A stretch of DNA of 64,000 nucleotides from Apostichopus japonicus (Eukaryota; Echinodermata; Holothuroidea; Aspidochirotida; Stichopodidae): NCBI RefSeq assembly GCF_037975245.1, contig NC_092563.1:28669960-28733959 (forward strand). The letters are read 5' to 3'. Below are positions 25,554-37,800 of the stretch, piece after piece. The position numbers and the translations under genes are program-made. How positions within the stretch are numbered: the stretch's first letter is position 1; every line of letters begins with the position of its first letter. The notes under the pieces are model-generated. The model was not told the DNA's origin, did no database searches, and was given only the letters and a program-made list of their open reading frames with translations.

Positions 25554-28500
25554 ATGGTCTCTGTTTATCTCCAGTGTTATAAATTAGCTGTGGAGATGCA
25601 TGAAAAATTGGGATGTATGGGCATTTTATTTTGGGGGGAAATCTAGGAACCTTAAAAGACCAATAGACGTACGTTTTTCAGGTTCCTTCACCAAAAATTA
25701 TTTATTAAGTTTTCCCTTGCTTCTTTTGGCCTGCATATAAATTAAGGCTCAGAAATTCTACAAGAGCAAAGTGTTTTTCTTCATTCTGAAGAACAAACTG
25801 GCAAAGTTTGGTAGTCATGCATTGTTAATGTTGGAACTGTAGTTTGGTTTCAATCAGAAAAATTACCTTGAGTGAAATATTCTGTCAAAAAGTGGTTTAG
25901 TTTTGGGAGTCTTGACAACATGAACGTGGAAAATACCACACAACCAAAATCAAGTTGTACAGCTTCTTCATGGAATTTATAACGTTAATTGTTACCTCGT
26001 GAACATACTTTGTTGATGTGCGAAATCAGTGAAAAATTCCTTCTTCCCTTTCCAGCTTTGCTTCCTAAAATAGAATCTTTATATTTTATGTCTCAGTCTT
26101 CGAAATATGCACCAAAAAAATATTACAAATCAACTTGTTTTGGGCTTTTCAGACAAGCTGTAAACTAGGTCTAGTCAATTATTAATTTACTCTAGAATCA
26201 TGTCCAAGGCCAGTGATATATTCCATATTCTTAACTGTTGGCAAAAATATCTGGCATCTCTACTCATTTTTAGGGAAACGTCTGTATAATTATTGAATAT
26301 TTTGCTACTGTGGTGCACATGTTCATGGGATGAGTATGAGTTTAATGTAACAAGTAAGTTGGTATTGGCCGGTGGCATTGTTTAAAATTATAACCCAGTT
26401 GATAGTATTTTGAATGTTGCCTTTTATAGTAAATTACATTTAGGGATAAAATATATAAATTGAGTAGATTTAACTAAAAGATATAACCAATATAGTGCTT
26501 TAAGACAAATAACTACCAGAGCATTAAAACAGTTCAAGCAGTGGAGGGTGGTGGTGGGGGGGGGGGGGGCTAGGATGCAATTCTTTGAAACAATGCTTGA
26601 ATTTAAAAACAAATTGGACATTCTAATTTTTGTTGGCTTAAATCTTTGGTGTATTTGTTATTAATGCTGTAAATAGTTGTAAATCAGTTATAAGTTATAT
26701 CCCAAACTTTTTAATTTATGTATGCCATTTTATCCAGTGAGATTATACTTGCCAATCCAGGCATGACCAGAGGGAGCATACCTCATTGTCGAATAAGTTT
26801 GGTTTGTTTAGCAGCCATTCTTAAAAGACTTGCTCAAAGATGGTCGATTTATGTTGCTTCAAATAATGGGATACCTTTTACGTGTAGTAAGAAAGGGCAT
26901 GGGAGGGCAATGATAGGACAGAAGTAAGGCTAAGAGCCCCAAAATAATTTGTAGCTTTCCTCCCTTTCTCTCTCAACCACATCCAGAGCTATTTTTAAGT
27001 TGATTCAGAATGATAAGAATTTATGGTCTAAAACAACTAAAAATTTCTCATAGTCATCACTCCCCTAAAATAGTTAACTTTTTGCAACAATTAAAGATTC
27101 CTTCATACTAGGGCAGTGATGTATAGCATAGACATATAACAACTTCCCATCATGTCCCTGATATTGCAGCAGAGAGTTGGGGGCAAGGTTACACGCCTCC
27201 AAGCTCTCTACAAAGTGCTTAAGTAATGCCAGTTCTTACAGGCACTGTGTTTCATCGGATGGCTCGATGTGTATCTTCTGCTTATCCGACTCTTAAAGGA
27301 ACTTCAAGATTTCTATCAGTGATAAAGACATACTAATAATCTTGTAACTCGGAAAGTAAAATCTTCTAAATTAATCTTTTGTATTTAACGATATGTAACT
27401 CTCTTTTACCCCCATATCAAACATCTGTAGCATTCTCATATGATTTCAGTTGGGTACCCACTAACGTTGTGCAATGATGATTAACTTACGGTAATCTACA
27501 TATAATCACTATGATTATAGATGTAAAAAGATATAGAATTAATAAATATCGTTGGAATAGAAACTTTCCGGTTTTCTTTATTATTCTGGTATACCAGTGT
27601 CATTAATATCGTAAGACTTTCAAAAATCCACATTTTCTGCATTTTGTCAATGGGCTAGAAAGAGGGATGGGAAACTTATTCTTACCCCCACGACAGCCCC
27701 CGGGCCCATTTCTGTAAACCAAAGAGCAATATCACTACCAGTTGCAATTAGCAGTGCCTATATATATATATATGTACATATATATATACATGTATATATA
27801 TATATATATACATATGTATATACATATTTATATATATATACATATTTATATATATATATACATATGTATATACATATTTATATATATCTATACATATATA
27901 TATATATATATCTACAGGTTCAAATGCTGTATTAAAGGGGACTGGGGTTGAGAGGTGGATCAACTTGTTTAGGTTTTGTGTCTAGGATCTCTCTTGGGCG
28001 ACTTTTCCTCTGGGTTTCCCCAGATATTTGTTGCCAACATTCCCTTGACACACGTTACAGTCCAAATTAACTCCTTCCTCAAGAGGTACGTAGGCCTGGA
28101 GCTGACAGTAAAAGCCAACCATTTATATTGCACCATAGTCTTCTCAGAAGTTTGATGAATTTGTGGCTAAATAGTCAATTTTAAACAAAATATGAGATTG
28201 ACACAGCCTGTTATATCTAAGTGAAAACGTCTCCGTAAGATGAAATGCTCCTTCTCTGTGACCATTGGCAATATTAATATTCAATACAAAGGATGTCTGT
28301 TTTCAAAACAGTTACTAAAGAAACTGAAGAAAATCTTTAAAAATAGAAAAGATTACAATTTCTTTTTATTTAAGATCACACAAATATTTACAAGTCTACA
28401 TATAATCTCTGTATTATAATAGTGTTTGTACTTGCCTCATTGTTCTGTACTTGATTCCATACTCTAGGGCAAAGTTCAGGCGTCAAATTATTTTAGTAGA

Positions 28501-30283
28501 AAAAAGAACTCATTCAAGGCATCCTGGTGAAATACACATTAAATCCACTGTTTTTGTCACGTCAAGTTAGAATTACTACAGCTTGTAACAAAAGTGATTC
28601 CTAAGCAAACAGGATGCTGTTTCATTGTCACACACTGACAACAAACTCTTTTGCTTTTCTTCACCATGGTTGCCTTTTTGCCCCAAACTGATGTCTTAAC
28701 CTGAAGTTGGGTGATATACCAATGAATGTTTTGTATTCACACTGTGATGCACTGATGGTTTTGTAATCATACTGTGATGCATCTCAGTCCTGATGTATTA
28801 AATTGGATACAAATATTGAAGGAAAAAAAAAACCCATCTTTGTCAATGTGTGGCTATGACATCATACCTACTTGCAATTTCCATTTTATTACACACAGAC
28901 ACACCATATCAAACTTAAATGCTGTCATCTCATAATTTGACTGTTAAAGTACTGTGAATTAAAATGCTTTACAGCATAGACATGATGTTAGCTTGGTAAT
29001 AAATATATACTGCATAATTCACAATTTAAAGCAGACTTTTACAAGGTTATATAAAGTGAAAATAAAGATAAGGAATTCAATGGCAACTTTGGAGACACAA
29101 CATAACAGCATATGGTTGTACAGGGAAATGGATATTCACTACAGCATTAGTGAGATGTATACCTACAACAACCCTGACAGACAATGTGCCTCACATCATA
29201 TATCTTCCTGCAAGGAGACACCTTTTCTGGAAACAGAGAACTTTGGGGTCTTACTTCTAGTGCAAAGAGGACAGAATTACAGCTGATACCAATTCAGCTA
29301 CCTTCAATACTGATTGATGTAATGGCAGTTTTCATCCTCCCTGGATTAATGGTAACCTTTCTCATACAGGTTTACAGTTGCATCACTATTCAATCGTTTC
29401 TGTAGTGTAATTTATAACACCACGTTTTAAACCCCTTCCATTGTTCTTCTGAAAACTAAACAAATTTAACTGATTGGAGATTGGATAGTGGACCACAGGC
29501 CAAAACTTATCGGTGATAGGATATCAATAGCAATTGAACCGAATACCACATGCAGTTAAAATCTAAGATATGTAACCAAAATAGTTTTTGTCAAGGTTAA
29601 TACTTAATAGTTACATCCATGCTCACATTTAAAGTCAATTTGTTTCTTGATTATCGATTGAAAATATTTGCCTTTGCATTGACAAATCACATCACTTTCT
29701 AGCTGTTAGGACACAGCCAAAAAAGTTTGAGACCATTTCTCAAATCGGTTTAACCATTTCACTCATACAGTATGTTGTACGAGGAGGGTAGCTTTTCAAA
29801 TGCCATCTCCTCTAATCTCTTATATAGTGTTTCAGTGGTTATAATTTATTCCACCCTAAATATGCACTACCACCACTGAATTATGCGTTAGTTTAAAGGT
29901 GCAAAATGAAACTCAACCTAACTTTGTAAGACAGTATTCTACTTTATTTGACAGTCTAAAACCCGCTAATTAGGTGCAGAAAAATGATTTGAACTACAAA
30001 CATATCCTTGGGTGAATATACCATGGTATGGCAAGAAAGGTAGAAAAATTCAAAATGCAGTTAAAAATACGACCAGTGAAGTCTATTAGCTCTCATCACA
30101 AAAGTATAAAGTCCCTTTACCTCCACATTACATTGCACAGAAAAGAGGAAGCTTTGGTAAATCGGAAAATTACAGACAAATTGTTACGTTGACTCGGTTG
30201 ATAAGACTCTGGCAGAAACTGGAAATTGCTGTCGTTCAGGATGGAAGACAAGATGTCTCATTGTGGAATTGTTTTCAATGAAA
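25554..30283. other. Convergent 3' region between ZFTRAF1 and TMEM276-like gene
   Basis: About 4.7 kb holding the 3' UTRs of two facing genes. Apart from a TA-rich microsatellite (27759-27914) and a small duplication near 28720-28795 (ACTGTGATGCA twice), I see no gene, RNA or transposon. Minus-strand AATAAA signals occur at 29943-29948 and 29845-29850. Confidence 0.4.
27759..27914. repeat. TATA/CATA microsatellite
   Basis: Alternating TATATA and ACATA units for about 155 bases. The Tyr/Ile-repeat frames on both strands are products of this repeat. Confidence 0.9.
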
Positions 30284-30892
30284 TTATCCTGATTTAAAGT
30301 AAACTGGGTTAGGTTTGTGCTTGAATGCCAGGAAAAAGGCCACATTCCCAAAGGCCAGAAAATAGTGAAACCAGTCAACTCTCTTGATATTATAAAGATT
30401 ACCTTGTGTTCCGACTACTCCTGCAAGGACATACATCAGCGATCCCACCAGGCAAGACGAGTTTGGGTACATAACACTCGATAGAAGCAGCGATAAAATT
30501 GAAACAAAGCCCATAGCATCTGTAATATAAGCGTCCACCTGACTGGACCAGAAGTTTGAAACTTTAGCGATTGTTACGACCGGAATGGCACATAAAAGAA
30601 GAATTGATAAAGAAGAGAAATATCCAGACTGATAGCGATTTCCGAGATGATAATCAGCAGTGAAAAGCGAAGTACCGACCACGGCAGCCAGCCAACTGGC
30701 ATGAGAATGGTACCTGATTATGGTCACCGTTGGCTGCTGCAGTCCAAACTTCAATGATCCCAGACTCGCTGCTACTGCTGTGAGGAGAAATCCAAAGGCT
30801 GCAGCGACTCTGGGAATTCTGAACAGTGATACAGTCACTGCGTAAGAGACAAAGGCTAAAATAAAATCGGAAACAGCGGTGCTCATCTGCAT
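30284..30892 (-). CDS. TMEM276: TMEM276-like multi-pass membrane protein
   Basis: The minus-strand frame from ATG at 30892 to TAA at 30286-30284 encodes 202 aa. The start has an ideal context (GCCACCATG). A splice acceptor (CTTTCAG at 30922-30916) lies 23 bases upstream, so an upstream exon, probably 5' UTR, is expected. Six or seven hydrophobic segments are visible, and the chain ends in a short polar tail. Against the human TMEM276 sequence as I remember it, the N-terminus (STAVSD, VSYAV, AAAFGFLL), the WLAAVVG...F.ADYH block and the final helix align in order. Function is unknown. In human this gene sits next to ZFTRAF1 and is read through into it; here it faces ZFTRAF1. A different TMEM family member remains possible. 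Confidence 0.75.
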   Translation of the reverse strand: MQMSTAVSDFILAFVSYAVTVSLFRIPRVAAAFGFLLTAVAASLGSLKFGLQQPTVTIIRYHSHASWLAAVVGTSLFTADYHLGNRYQSGYFSSLSILLLCAIPVVTIAKVSNFWSSQVDAYITDAMGFVSILSLLLSSVMYPNSSCLVGSLMYVLAGVVGTQGNLYNIKRVDWFHYFLAFGNVAFFLAFKHKPNPVYFKSG

Positions 30893-30915
30893 GGTGGCAG
30901 CTGTCACTCGGGAAG

Positions 30916-32641
30916 CTGAAAGGAAAGCAAAAAATTGTCAATATTTACTGTACATATTTATTTCATGATCATTTCACCGTTGAACTACTTAGAAACACAT
31001 TTTAAACAAATAGCTTCAGCAATTAGAATGTGCAGGCTGGTGTGATTCTCCTCTCAGCTTTGACAAATATGTCATTGATGATAAGTAAAAATATTTGTAA
31101 CTAAAACACACATATTAATATACTAAATCACTGTGTACAGTAGTAGTAGTTGGGATATGGAGAGGGTCAAGATAGAAACAAAATTAAAAACAATATCACA
31201 CATGATAGCCTATAAGCACAAACTTTGTTATATACCTCTACAAACGGGAAAGAAATCATACAAGCAGATGCATACTTTGTGTTTATTGAGCACTAAAGAT
31301 CACAAAGAGAGTCTGTGCTACAGATGCAAGAATGTTTAAAGTCAATGGGTAAGGGACTATTAGCCAATCAATTCACAGAAAATTTGGAAAAGTGTCATTG
31401 ACTATTTTTAGCATAAAAATCTCTTGACCAAGCACAGTTGATTGTTATGAAAAGTTTGTTTCGAAACAAACTCAAACTCAAAAAAGAAAGAAAGATGTTC
31501 ATTCAAAAATGTGTTTTGTTAACAATGCTGCAATGACTGTAACCGCTCATATCAGGTATAATTTGTGATAAAAGGCCATAGCTTGTATGCTGGGTACACA
31601 AGTGCTGGCCTAATGAACATTCATTATTGTAAAAAGTGTGATCACAAAATAATAACCATGCACTGTTTTGTAAAGCTGTAACAATCTTGATACAAATAAC
31701 AATCAGTTTCCGAAAATCGGATAATCAGAGTTGTACTGTACTTTAAATTTTTAATATATTTAATTGTGAAAGTGACTTTCACTGTCTCAACAGTACTCAT
31801 GCTGCGCAATCAAAGATTCCTCCAAGGAATAGGACTTAGGATAACCCTATTGCAATCAAAAGGATAGTCCAAGAGAACTTCATTTTTGCTGAGGAAAAAG
31901 GAATTTTTCTCAAACAGTTTGAAGAAAGTTGCAAGATAACAACATTTGAAGTTGACATCACAGGTGTGATGGCATAGATGGCATCTGACAAATTTGCTTT
32001 GTGTTCCTTCCTTAAAGCGTACATCCAATTTTCACAATTCAACATAAGTCAACATAAGAATACACTAGTCATTCATTATTGCTAACTTTACAAAAACAGG
32101 AACCCTGGACAATCCACTGTCAAAATGATAAAAGTAAAATAAAATGTTTTGCTGTCAGTGTGCACCTATGACATCACAACTGTTTGTTTCAAGTTCCCTA
32201 TAAGTACAAACTGTGACAATTTCAACTATATGAAGGAATGTACACAATGCTATGTTTTTCTTTCAGTAGTCAAAATATAATTTCCTATGGACTACCCTTT
32301 TAACTACAACTACAGTAGGCTAGTATTAAAATAGCTATATATACAGATACCAGAATGGTTCTCATGTCTTCATGGTTGTGTACTTGGTTCTGAATTTACT
32401 ATCAGTTACACAAATTTTTTTTTGTTAGGTTTGGGTCCACTTTGAGGTTGATGGCAATAGTTCTGTTTTAGAAGGTGTTGTCAGTTCAACTTCAAATGCC
32501 AATAGGGGATGGTTTACTACATTATTTTTAAACAAGTAACCCTGTATAAGCAATTAAAAACATCATAAAAAAAGGCTAGGCCTAATAAAAATACTTGAGT
32601 GAGGACTAATTTAGCCTAAGGAGTAGTGTAGTAAAAAGGCC
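30916..32641 (-). other. Upstream intron or flank of the TMEM276-like gene
   Basis: AT-rich DNA with no recognised feature. A possible minus-strand donor (TTACAG|GTACTTAG) at 33333-33332 could end a 5' noncoding exon, making this part of an intron; this is weakly supported. Confidence 0.3.
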
Positions 32642-32919
32642 GTGGCTATTCTTACGACTAGTCGTAACAATTATTTATAAACTATTCTTACAACAAAGGC
32701 GAATTCTAGTGCAGTAAAGGAAATAAAGCAACTGCGCATGTAGTAGTGGTAACCCTAACCCTAAACATAACCCTAAACCTCAATCCTAACCCTAACTCTA
32801 ACCCTAACCGGAAATTATTGTTACTCCTCGTCGTAAAAATAGTACTACTGATCATAAAAATAGCAACTGCGCATGCGTAGTCAGAAATTATTCTTACGAC
32901 AAGTCGTAAGAATAGCCAC
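32642..32919. mobile_element. TIR element containing telomere-like repeats
   Basis: GTGGCTATTCTTACGACTAG at the left end is inverted at the right end (TTCTTACGACAAGTCGTAAG then AATAGCCAC, to 32919). The TIRs are themselves palindromic (TTACGACTAGTCGTAA). TGTAGTAAAAA occurs close outside both ends and may be part of a target duplication. There is no coding capacity. A (TAACCC)n block lies in the middle. Confidence 0.65.
32750..32809. repeat. Interstitial telomere-like (TAACCC)n block
   Basis: About ten units of TAACCC with variants (TAAACA, TAACTC, TAAACC) over 60 bases. This matches the TTAGGG telomere motif of deuterostomes. It is internal and lies within a TIR element, so it is not a chromosome end. 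Confidence 0.85.
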
Positions 32920-33575
32920 TTTGTAGTAAAAAACTAGTACTACTACTACTAGGCTATTAAAGTCGCAGTAGCAACTAGCAGTAGCATATAATCTCCCCAA
33001 GCTAACATTGTAAGGCCTAAGTTAGGCTTAATTAATTGCTAGACTTGAGTTGGCCTGGACTTGAGTTTTGATGAGCATCTAAAGCATGCATAGTGTAGAC
33101 CTAACGATTTCACTTAATATGCAGCCAAATGCTGAACAGGATGTTAGACAGGGGATTAGGATACAGAACGGTGAGGTACAGTCACCCTATACTAGACTAG
33201 TATTAGTAACACATGCCTAGGACTCGGGAGGCCTAGGCTTTATAATTAGGCTATTCCAGACCTAGCTGCATAGCTAGCTTTCTCGACCTGTTCCTAGACT
33301 AATTATGGCCTACATAAGCTAGGGCTAAGTACCTGTAACTTTAACAGAACTTTTAAATTAGCATAAGCAGTTCAGTAGTGTTATTGTTGCTGTCCGCGAT
33401 CCCGTTGTTGACCTTTGTCCAAACAGGAATTTCGCAATCAATTTCCACGGGGAGCCCGCATAACTAATACGTTTGCGAAGCCCACATCGCCCCTTGCCAG
33501 AAGTTAGTAGATTATATGGAACGCCAAAAAAGACCCAATTATTTCATGGCTGTTGCACGTATGGTGTGTCTACTG

Positions 33576-34503
33576 TATGGAAAGCCGTTTTAACATTTAA
33601 TAAGGAATTTCAGATATCTCGAAATAATTTCAGATATCTCAAATTAAATTACAGATATCTCCAATTTATTTAAGATATCTACAAATAATTGCAGATATCT
33701 TAAAATCAATTTCAGATATCTCGAAATACCAGGGAATTTCAGATATATGAAATTGAATTCGAGATATCTCGAATTCAATTTCGGATATCTCGAATTCAAT
33801 TTCAGATATCTCGAATTCAATTTCAGATATCTCGAATTCAATTTCAGATATCTGAAATATAATTTCAGATATCTCGAATTCAATTTCAGATATCTCGAAT
33901 TCATTTTCAGATATCTCGAATTCAATTTCAGATATCTCGAATTCAATTTCAGATATCTGATAATAGAATTTTAGATATCTCGAATTCAATTTCAGATATC
34001 TCGAATTCAATTACAGATATCTGAAATTTCCCGATTTAATGTCAATTTAATCGGAAATTTATGCATATGCATTTCACATATCTCGAATTCAATTGCAGAT
34101 ATCTCGAATTCAATTTCAGATATCTCGAATTAGAATTGCAGATATCTTGAATTCAATTTCAGATATCTCAAATTCAATTTCAGATATCTCAAATTAAATT
34201 TAAGATATCTGAAATAGAATTTCAGATATCTCGAATTCAATTTCGGATATCTCGAATTCAATTTCAGATATCTCGAATTGAATTTCAGATATCTGAATTA
34301 GAATTTCAGATATCTCGAAATCTATTTTAGATATCTCGAATTCAATTTCAGATATCTCGAATTCAATTTCAGATATCTGAATTAGAAGTTCAGATATCTC
34401 GAAATCTATTTAAGATATCTCGAATTCAATTTCAGATATCTGAAATAAGAAACAATTTCAGATATCTAAAATTCCCGATTAAATGTTAAAATGGCTTTCC
34501 ATA
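33576..34503. mobile_element. TIR element whose body is a 21-bp satellite
   Basis: TATGGAAAGCCGTTTTAACA plus TTTAAT at the left end is matched, inverted, at the right end (ATTAAATGTTAAAATGGCTT then TCCATA), with one mismatch in about 26. CTACTG directly flanks both ends (33570-33575 and 34504-34509); alternatively the target site is TA. Nearly all of the interior is a satellite array. A back-to-back pair of inner TIR ends at about 34029-34055 suggests two fused copies. Confidence 0.7.
33605..34470. repeat. 21-bp satellite array centred on GATATC
   Basis: About 40 units of roughly AATTTCAGATATCTCGAATTC. Each has the palindrome AGATATCT, and many contain CGAATTCG-like half palindromes. Long frames across it (repeating SEIEFEI or RYLEFNF on either strand) are products of a 21-base period and are not proteins. 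Confidence 0.92.
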
Positions 34504-34512
34504 CTACTGAGC

Positions 34513-34685
34513 TGTTATACCCTGGATTAATGGAGGATTATCCTGATTCCTAGCGATATAACAAGAAGACAAATGCTAAGTGTTTACAGCACATGCGGCC
34601 ATATTGAACTGTTTATTTTCATCCAGGTCACATGCATTTCACAACAACTTTACCAAAATAAATGGCGTGATACTGATATATAACA
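34513..34685 (-). repeat. 3' LTR of the Gypsy element
   Basis: 173 bp, same sequence as the 5' LTR by eye. It lies downstream of the gag-pol stop in the element's orientation. Confidence 0.95.
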
Positions 34686-34697
34686 CTCCTTCCTACC
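34686..34697 (-). other. Polypurine tract of the Gypsy element
   Basis: On the minus strand, GGTAGGAAGGAG abuts the 3' LTR, the usual place for the plus-strand primer of reverse transcription. Confidence 0.7.
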
Positions 34698-34806
34698 AGA
34701 TGATGAAACAATCAAATATTTTTCTTCATTAAACAACTCAACTTTTATTAAATCAATCAATCTTTTATCAAATCAAACAAACAAAACTAACAACTTGAGG
34801 GTATAG

Positions 34807-37800
34807 TTAAATCTCTAACCTCTTGGGTGGTCTGACAACTCTGCCTGACCTGGTTACTGTAGCTGATGGTGCAGGTGACTCTGCTACCACAACTGGGGTT
34901 TGACCTGTGTGGACAGGACTTCCAGATACTACTGGGGATGTGGTGGAAGGTCCTGGCTGATCCAAGTTAGAGCTCTGCCCTAATTCCCTAGTTGTCTGAG
35001 GTACATTAACTGGAACTGGCACAACATCAGCATCCATAGGGGAGTTGATGTTTGGTTTTCCAGCCATAGCATTTGCACCAGTATCGTCAGGGATAAGATG
35101 ATCTGAGTGTACAAACCTACGATTATTGCCAGGGATCCTAACAATATATGTACGAGGCCCCTTGACTTTCACTATGGTACCAGGAATCCATCGATCCTTC
35201 CCCCCTCTAATATTTCGCACCCTCACTGGTTGATAAAGGTCGAACTGCCGCACTGGTGAACTGCGGTCCCTTTGCTGTTTTGCAGCATCCTGTCTCTTTT
35301 CCACCTTTCTCTGCAGGCTAGGTTTCAATAAAGAGAGCCTAGTCCTAGGGGATCTCTTAAGAAATAACTCTGATGGAGTTTTCCCGGTAGTTGTGTTCGG
35401 GGTATTTCTAAGACTAAATAAAACATTAGCTACCTTGTGACCCAATGTCTCCCCACTTGACTTAGCAAAAGCATTCTTGAAAGTTTGAACATTGCGTTCT
35501 GCAAGCCCATTCGTAGCTGGATGGTATGGAGGAGTGAGAGTATGGTCCACACCATTGGACTTCAGAAAGTTCTGAAATTCCTCAGATCTAAACTGAGGAC
35601 CATTATCACTTACTAGCTGAATGGGTAACCCATAACGTGCAAAAAGTGTTCTCAAAACATTAATCGTGGCAGTACTTGTAGTGGTATTCATTGGTAATAC
35701 CTCCAACCACTTTGAATGGCTATCCACCACTAGCAAGAAATTCTGACCTTTGACCTCTGCATAGTCTATGTGAACCCGCTGCCACGGCTGTGTGGCCCAT
35801 GGCCATAACAGCAATGGTTCAGGGTTAGGCGCCTTCTGCACTTGTATACATTGCGTGCACAGCCTAACTTTATCCTCAATATCCTTGTCTAAACCTGGCC
35901 ACCATACATAACACCTAGCAAGTGCCTTCATCCGACTCATGCCCGGATGACATTCATGAAGTTCACTCAGGATAAGCTCATGCAATTTGGATGGAATAAT
36001 TACTCTACGCCCCCAAAGAAGGCATCCATCCTCCAGGGATAGCTCATCTCTGCGTGTGAAGTATGGTTGTATGGCAGGGTCAACACAATGATTTGGCCAG
36101 CCAGATAGAGTAAACTCTAAAACTTTGGCTAAAACTGGGTCCTTGTCTGTATGTTTTGAAATTTCAGTCGCAGTAATAGGGGTTTCCATTAGGACTGTCT
36201 CAAAAACAAAATACTCCTCTGGGTCACCACTAGAGGCTTCCCCAACTGGGAGTCTGCTGAGCAAATCTGCATTTGCATTCTTTGCGGAAGAGCGGTACTC
36301 AATATTGTACTGATATGCGGACAATAACACTGCCCATCTCTGCATCCGAGCTGCCGCCAAAGCCGGGATGCCATGTTTTGGTCCGAAGATCTTAGTCAAC
36401 GGTTGGTGATCTGTGATAAGTGTGAAATTAGTGCCATACAAATACAAGTGGAATTTCTTGATCCCAAAAATAATGGCAAGAGCCTCTTTTTCGATTTGGG
36501 CATAATTCTTCTCGGTCTGACTCAATGTCCTAGAGGCATATGCTATGGGGCGATCTGAACCATCTGGATATCGATGGCCCAAAACAGCTCCAAGTCCACA
36601 TGGACTAGCATCCACACTCAACACTAGAGGTTTATTTGGATCAAAATGGGTGAGCACCTGATTACTAGCTAAAGCATTCTTTGCATTAACAAAAGCTTGC
36701 TCACAGTCATCACTCCAAACCCAATTAATGTTGTGTTGCAGTAGGGCATACAATGGTTGCATCTGAGAAGAGAGATTCCTTACAAATTTGCCATAATAGT
36801 TCACCATGCCCAGAAAGGACTTCAATTCAGATACATTGGTTGGTCGAGGTGCCTTTTGTATGGCCTCGATTTTGTCCTGCAAAGGGCTCACACCTTCACT
36901 GGTGAGCTCATGACCAAGATACCTGATCTTTGATTTCATGAATTGACATTTTGTGCCATTCAGCCGAACATTGTGCATGTTTAACCTCGCAAACACTGCT
37001 TCGAGGCCCTTAAGGTGACTATTCTCATTCTCAGTTGCAATCAAGATATCATCCATGTAACAAAATACATTGTCTAATCCAGATAATATTTTGTCCATCG
37101 TTTCCTGGAAAATAGCTGGTGCAGTTTTCACCCCATAACACAAACGTTTTGGTGACAGTAACCCCTTATGTGTATTCATTACTAGGAGCCTAGCTGATTC
37201 GTCATCAAGAAACAGCTGATTGAAAGCACCAGATAAATCAAGCACTGAAAATACCTTAGGGTGTGTACCTCCCTGTGCCAGTTTTGCAAATAAATCATTA
37301 GTATTTGGTAATTTGTATCCCTCATCTTCAATACAATCATTCAAAGCTTTGTAGTCTCCACATACTCTTATTTCACCGTTTCCCTTCTGTACATGCACAA
37401 CTGGTGAGGCCCATTCACTATAGTTGACTTGGGTAACTATATCATTCTTGATAAGTTTCTCATATTCATTTTCCACCTTTGACAACAATGAGTAAGGCAC
37501 TGGCCTACTCTTTTGGTATTTGGGTCTACTTTTTGCTTTCACCCTCAACCTAGCAGAGAATCCCTTAATACCCATATCCCTTGATGAGAACATTTTCTGA
37601 TTTTGACTCAACAAATTTTCCAAGGTTGGTGACACAGGATTCCCCAAATTTTGGATTCCAACCTTTGCTGGTTTTGGCTCAGATACCACAAAAATATTCT
37701 CCCAGTCCAGTTTGATTTTACTCAAGTGGTCTCTGCCGAAAAGGGATGGACGGCTTCCCTTGACAACCAATAAATCCATCCTACAACTAGTACCTCCATA

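Noticed and set aside
27742-27963. Tyr/Ile-rich frames
   Set aside because: Products of a TATA/CATA microsatellite.
32750-32809. Chromosome end
   Set aside because: The telomere-like block is short, degenerate and internal to a TIR element.
33644-34010. Long repetitive frames (ISEIEFE, RYLKLNS) on both strands
   Set aside because: They are translations of the 21-bp satellite, whose period is a multiple of three, not proteins.
33605-34470. Regular repeat array resembling CRISPR
   Set aside because: There are no unique spacers, the unit is continuous, and the genome is eukaryotic.
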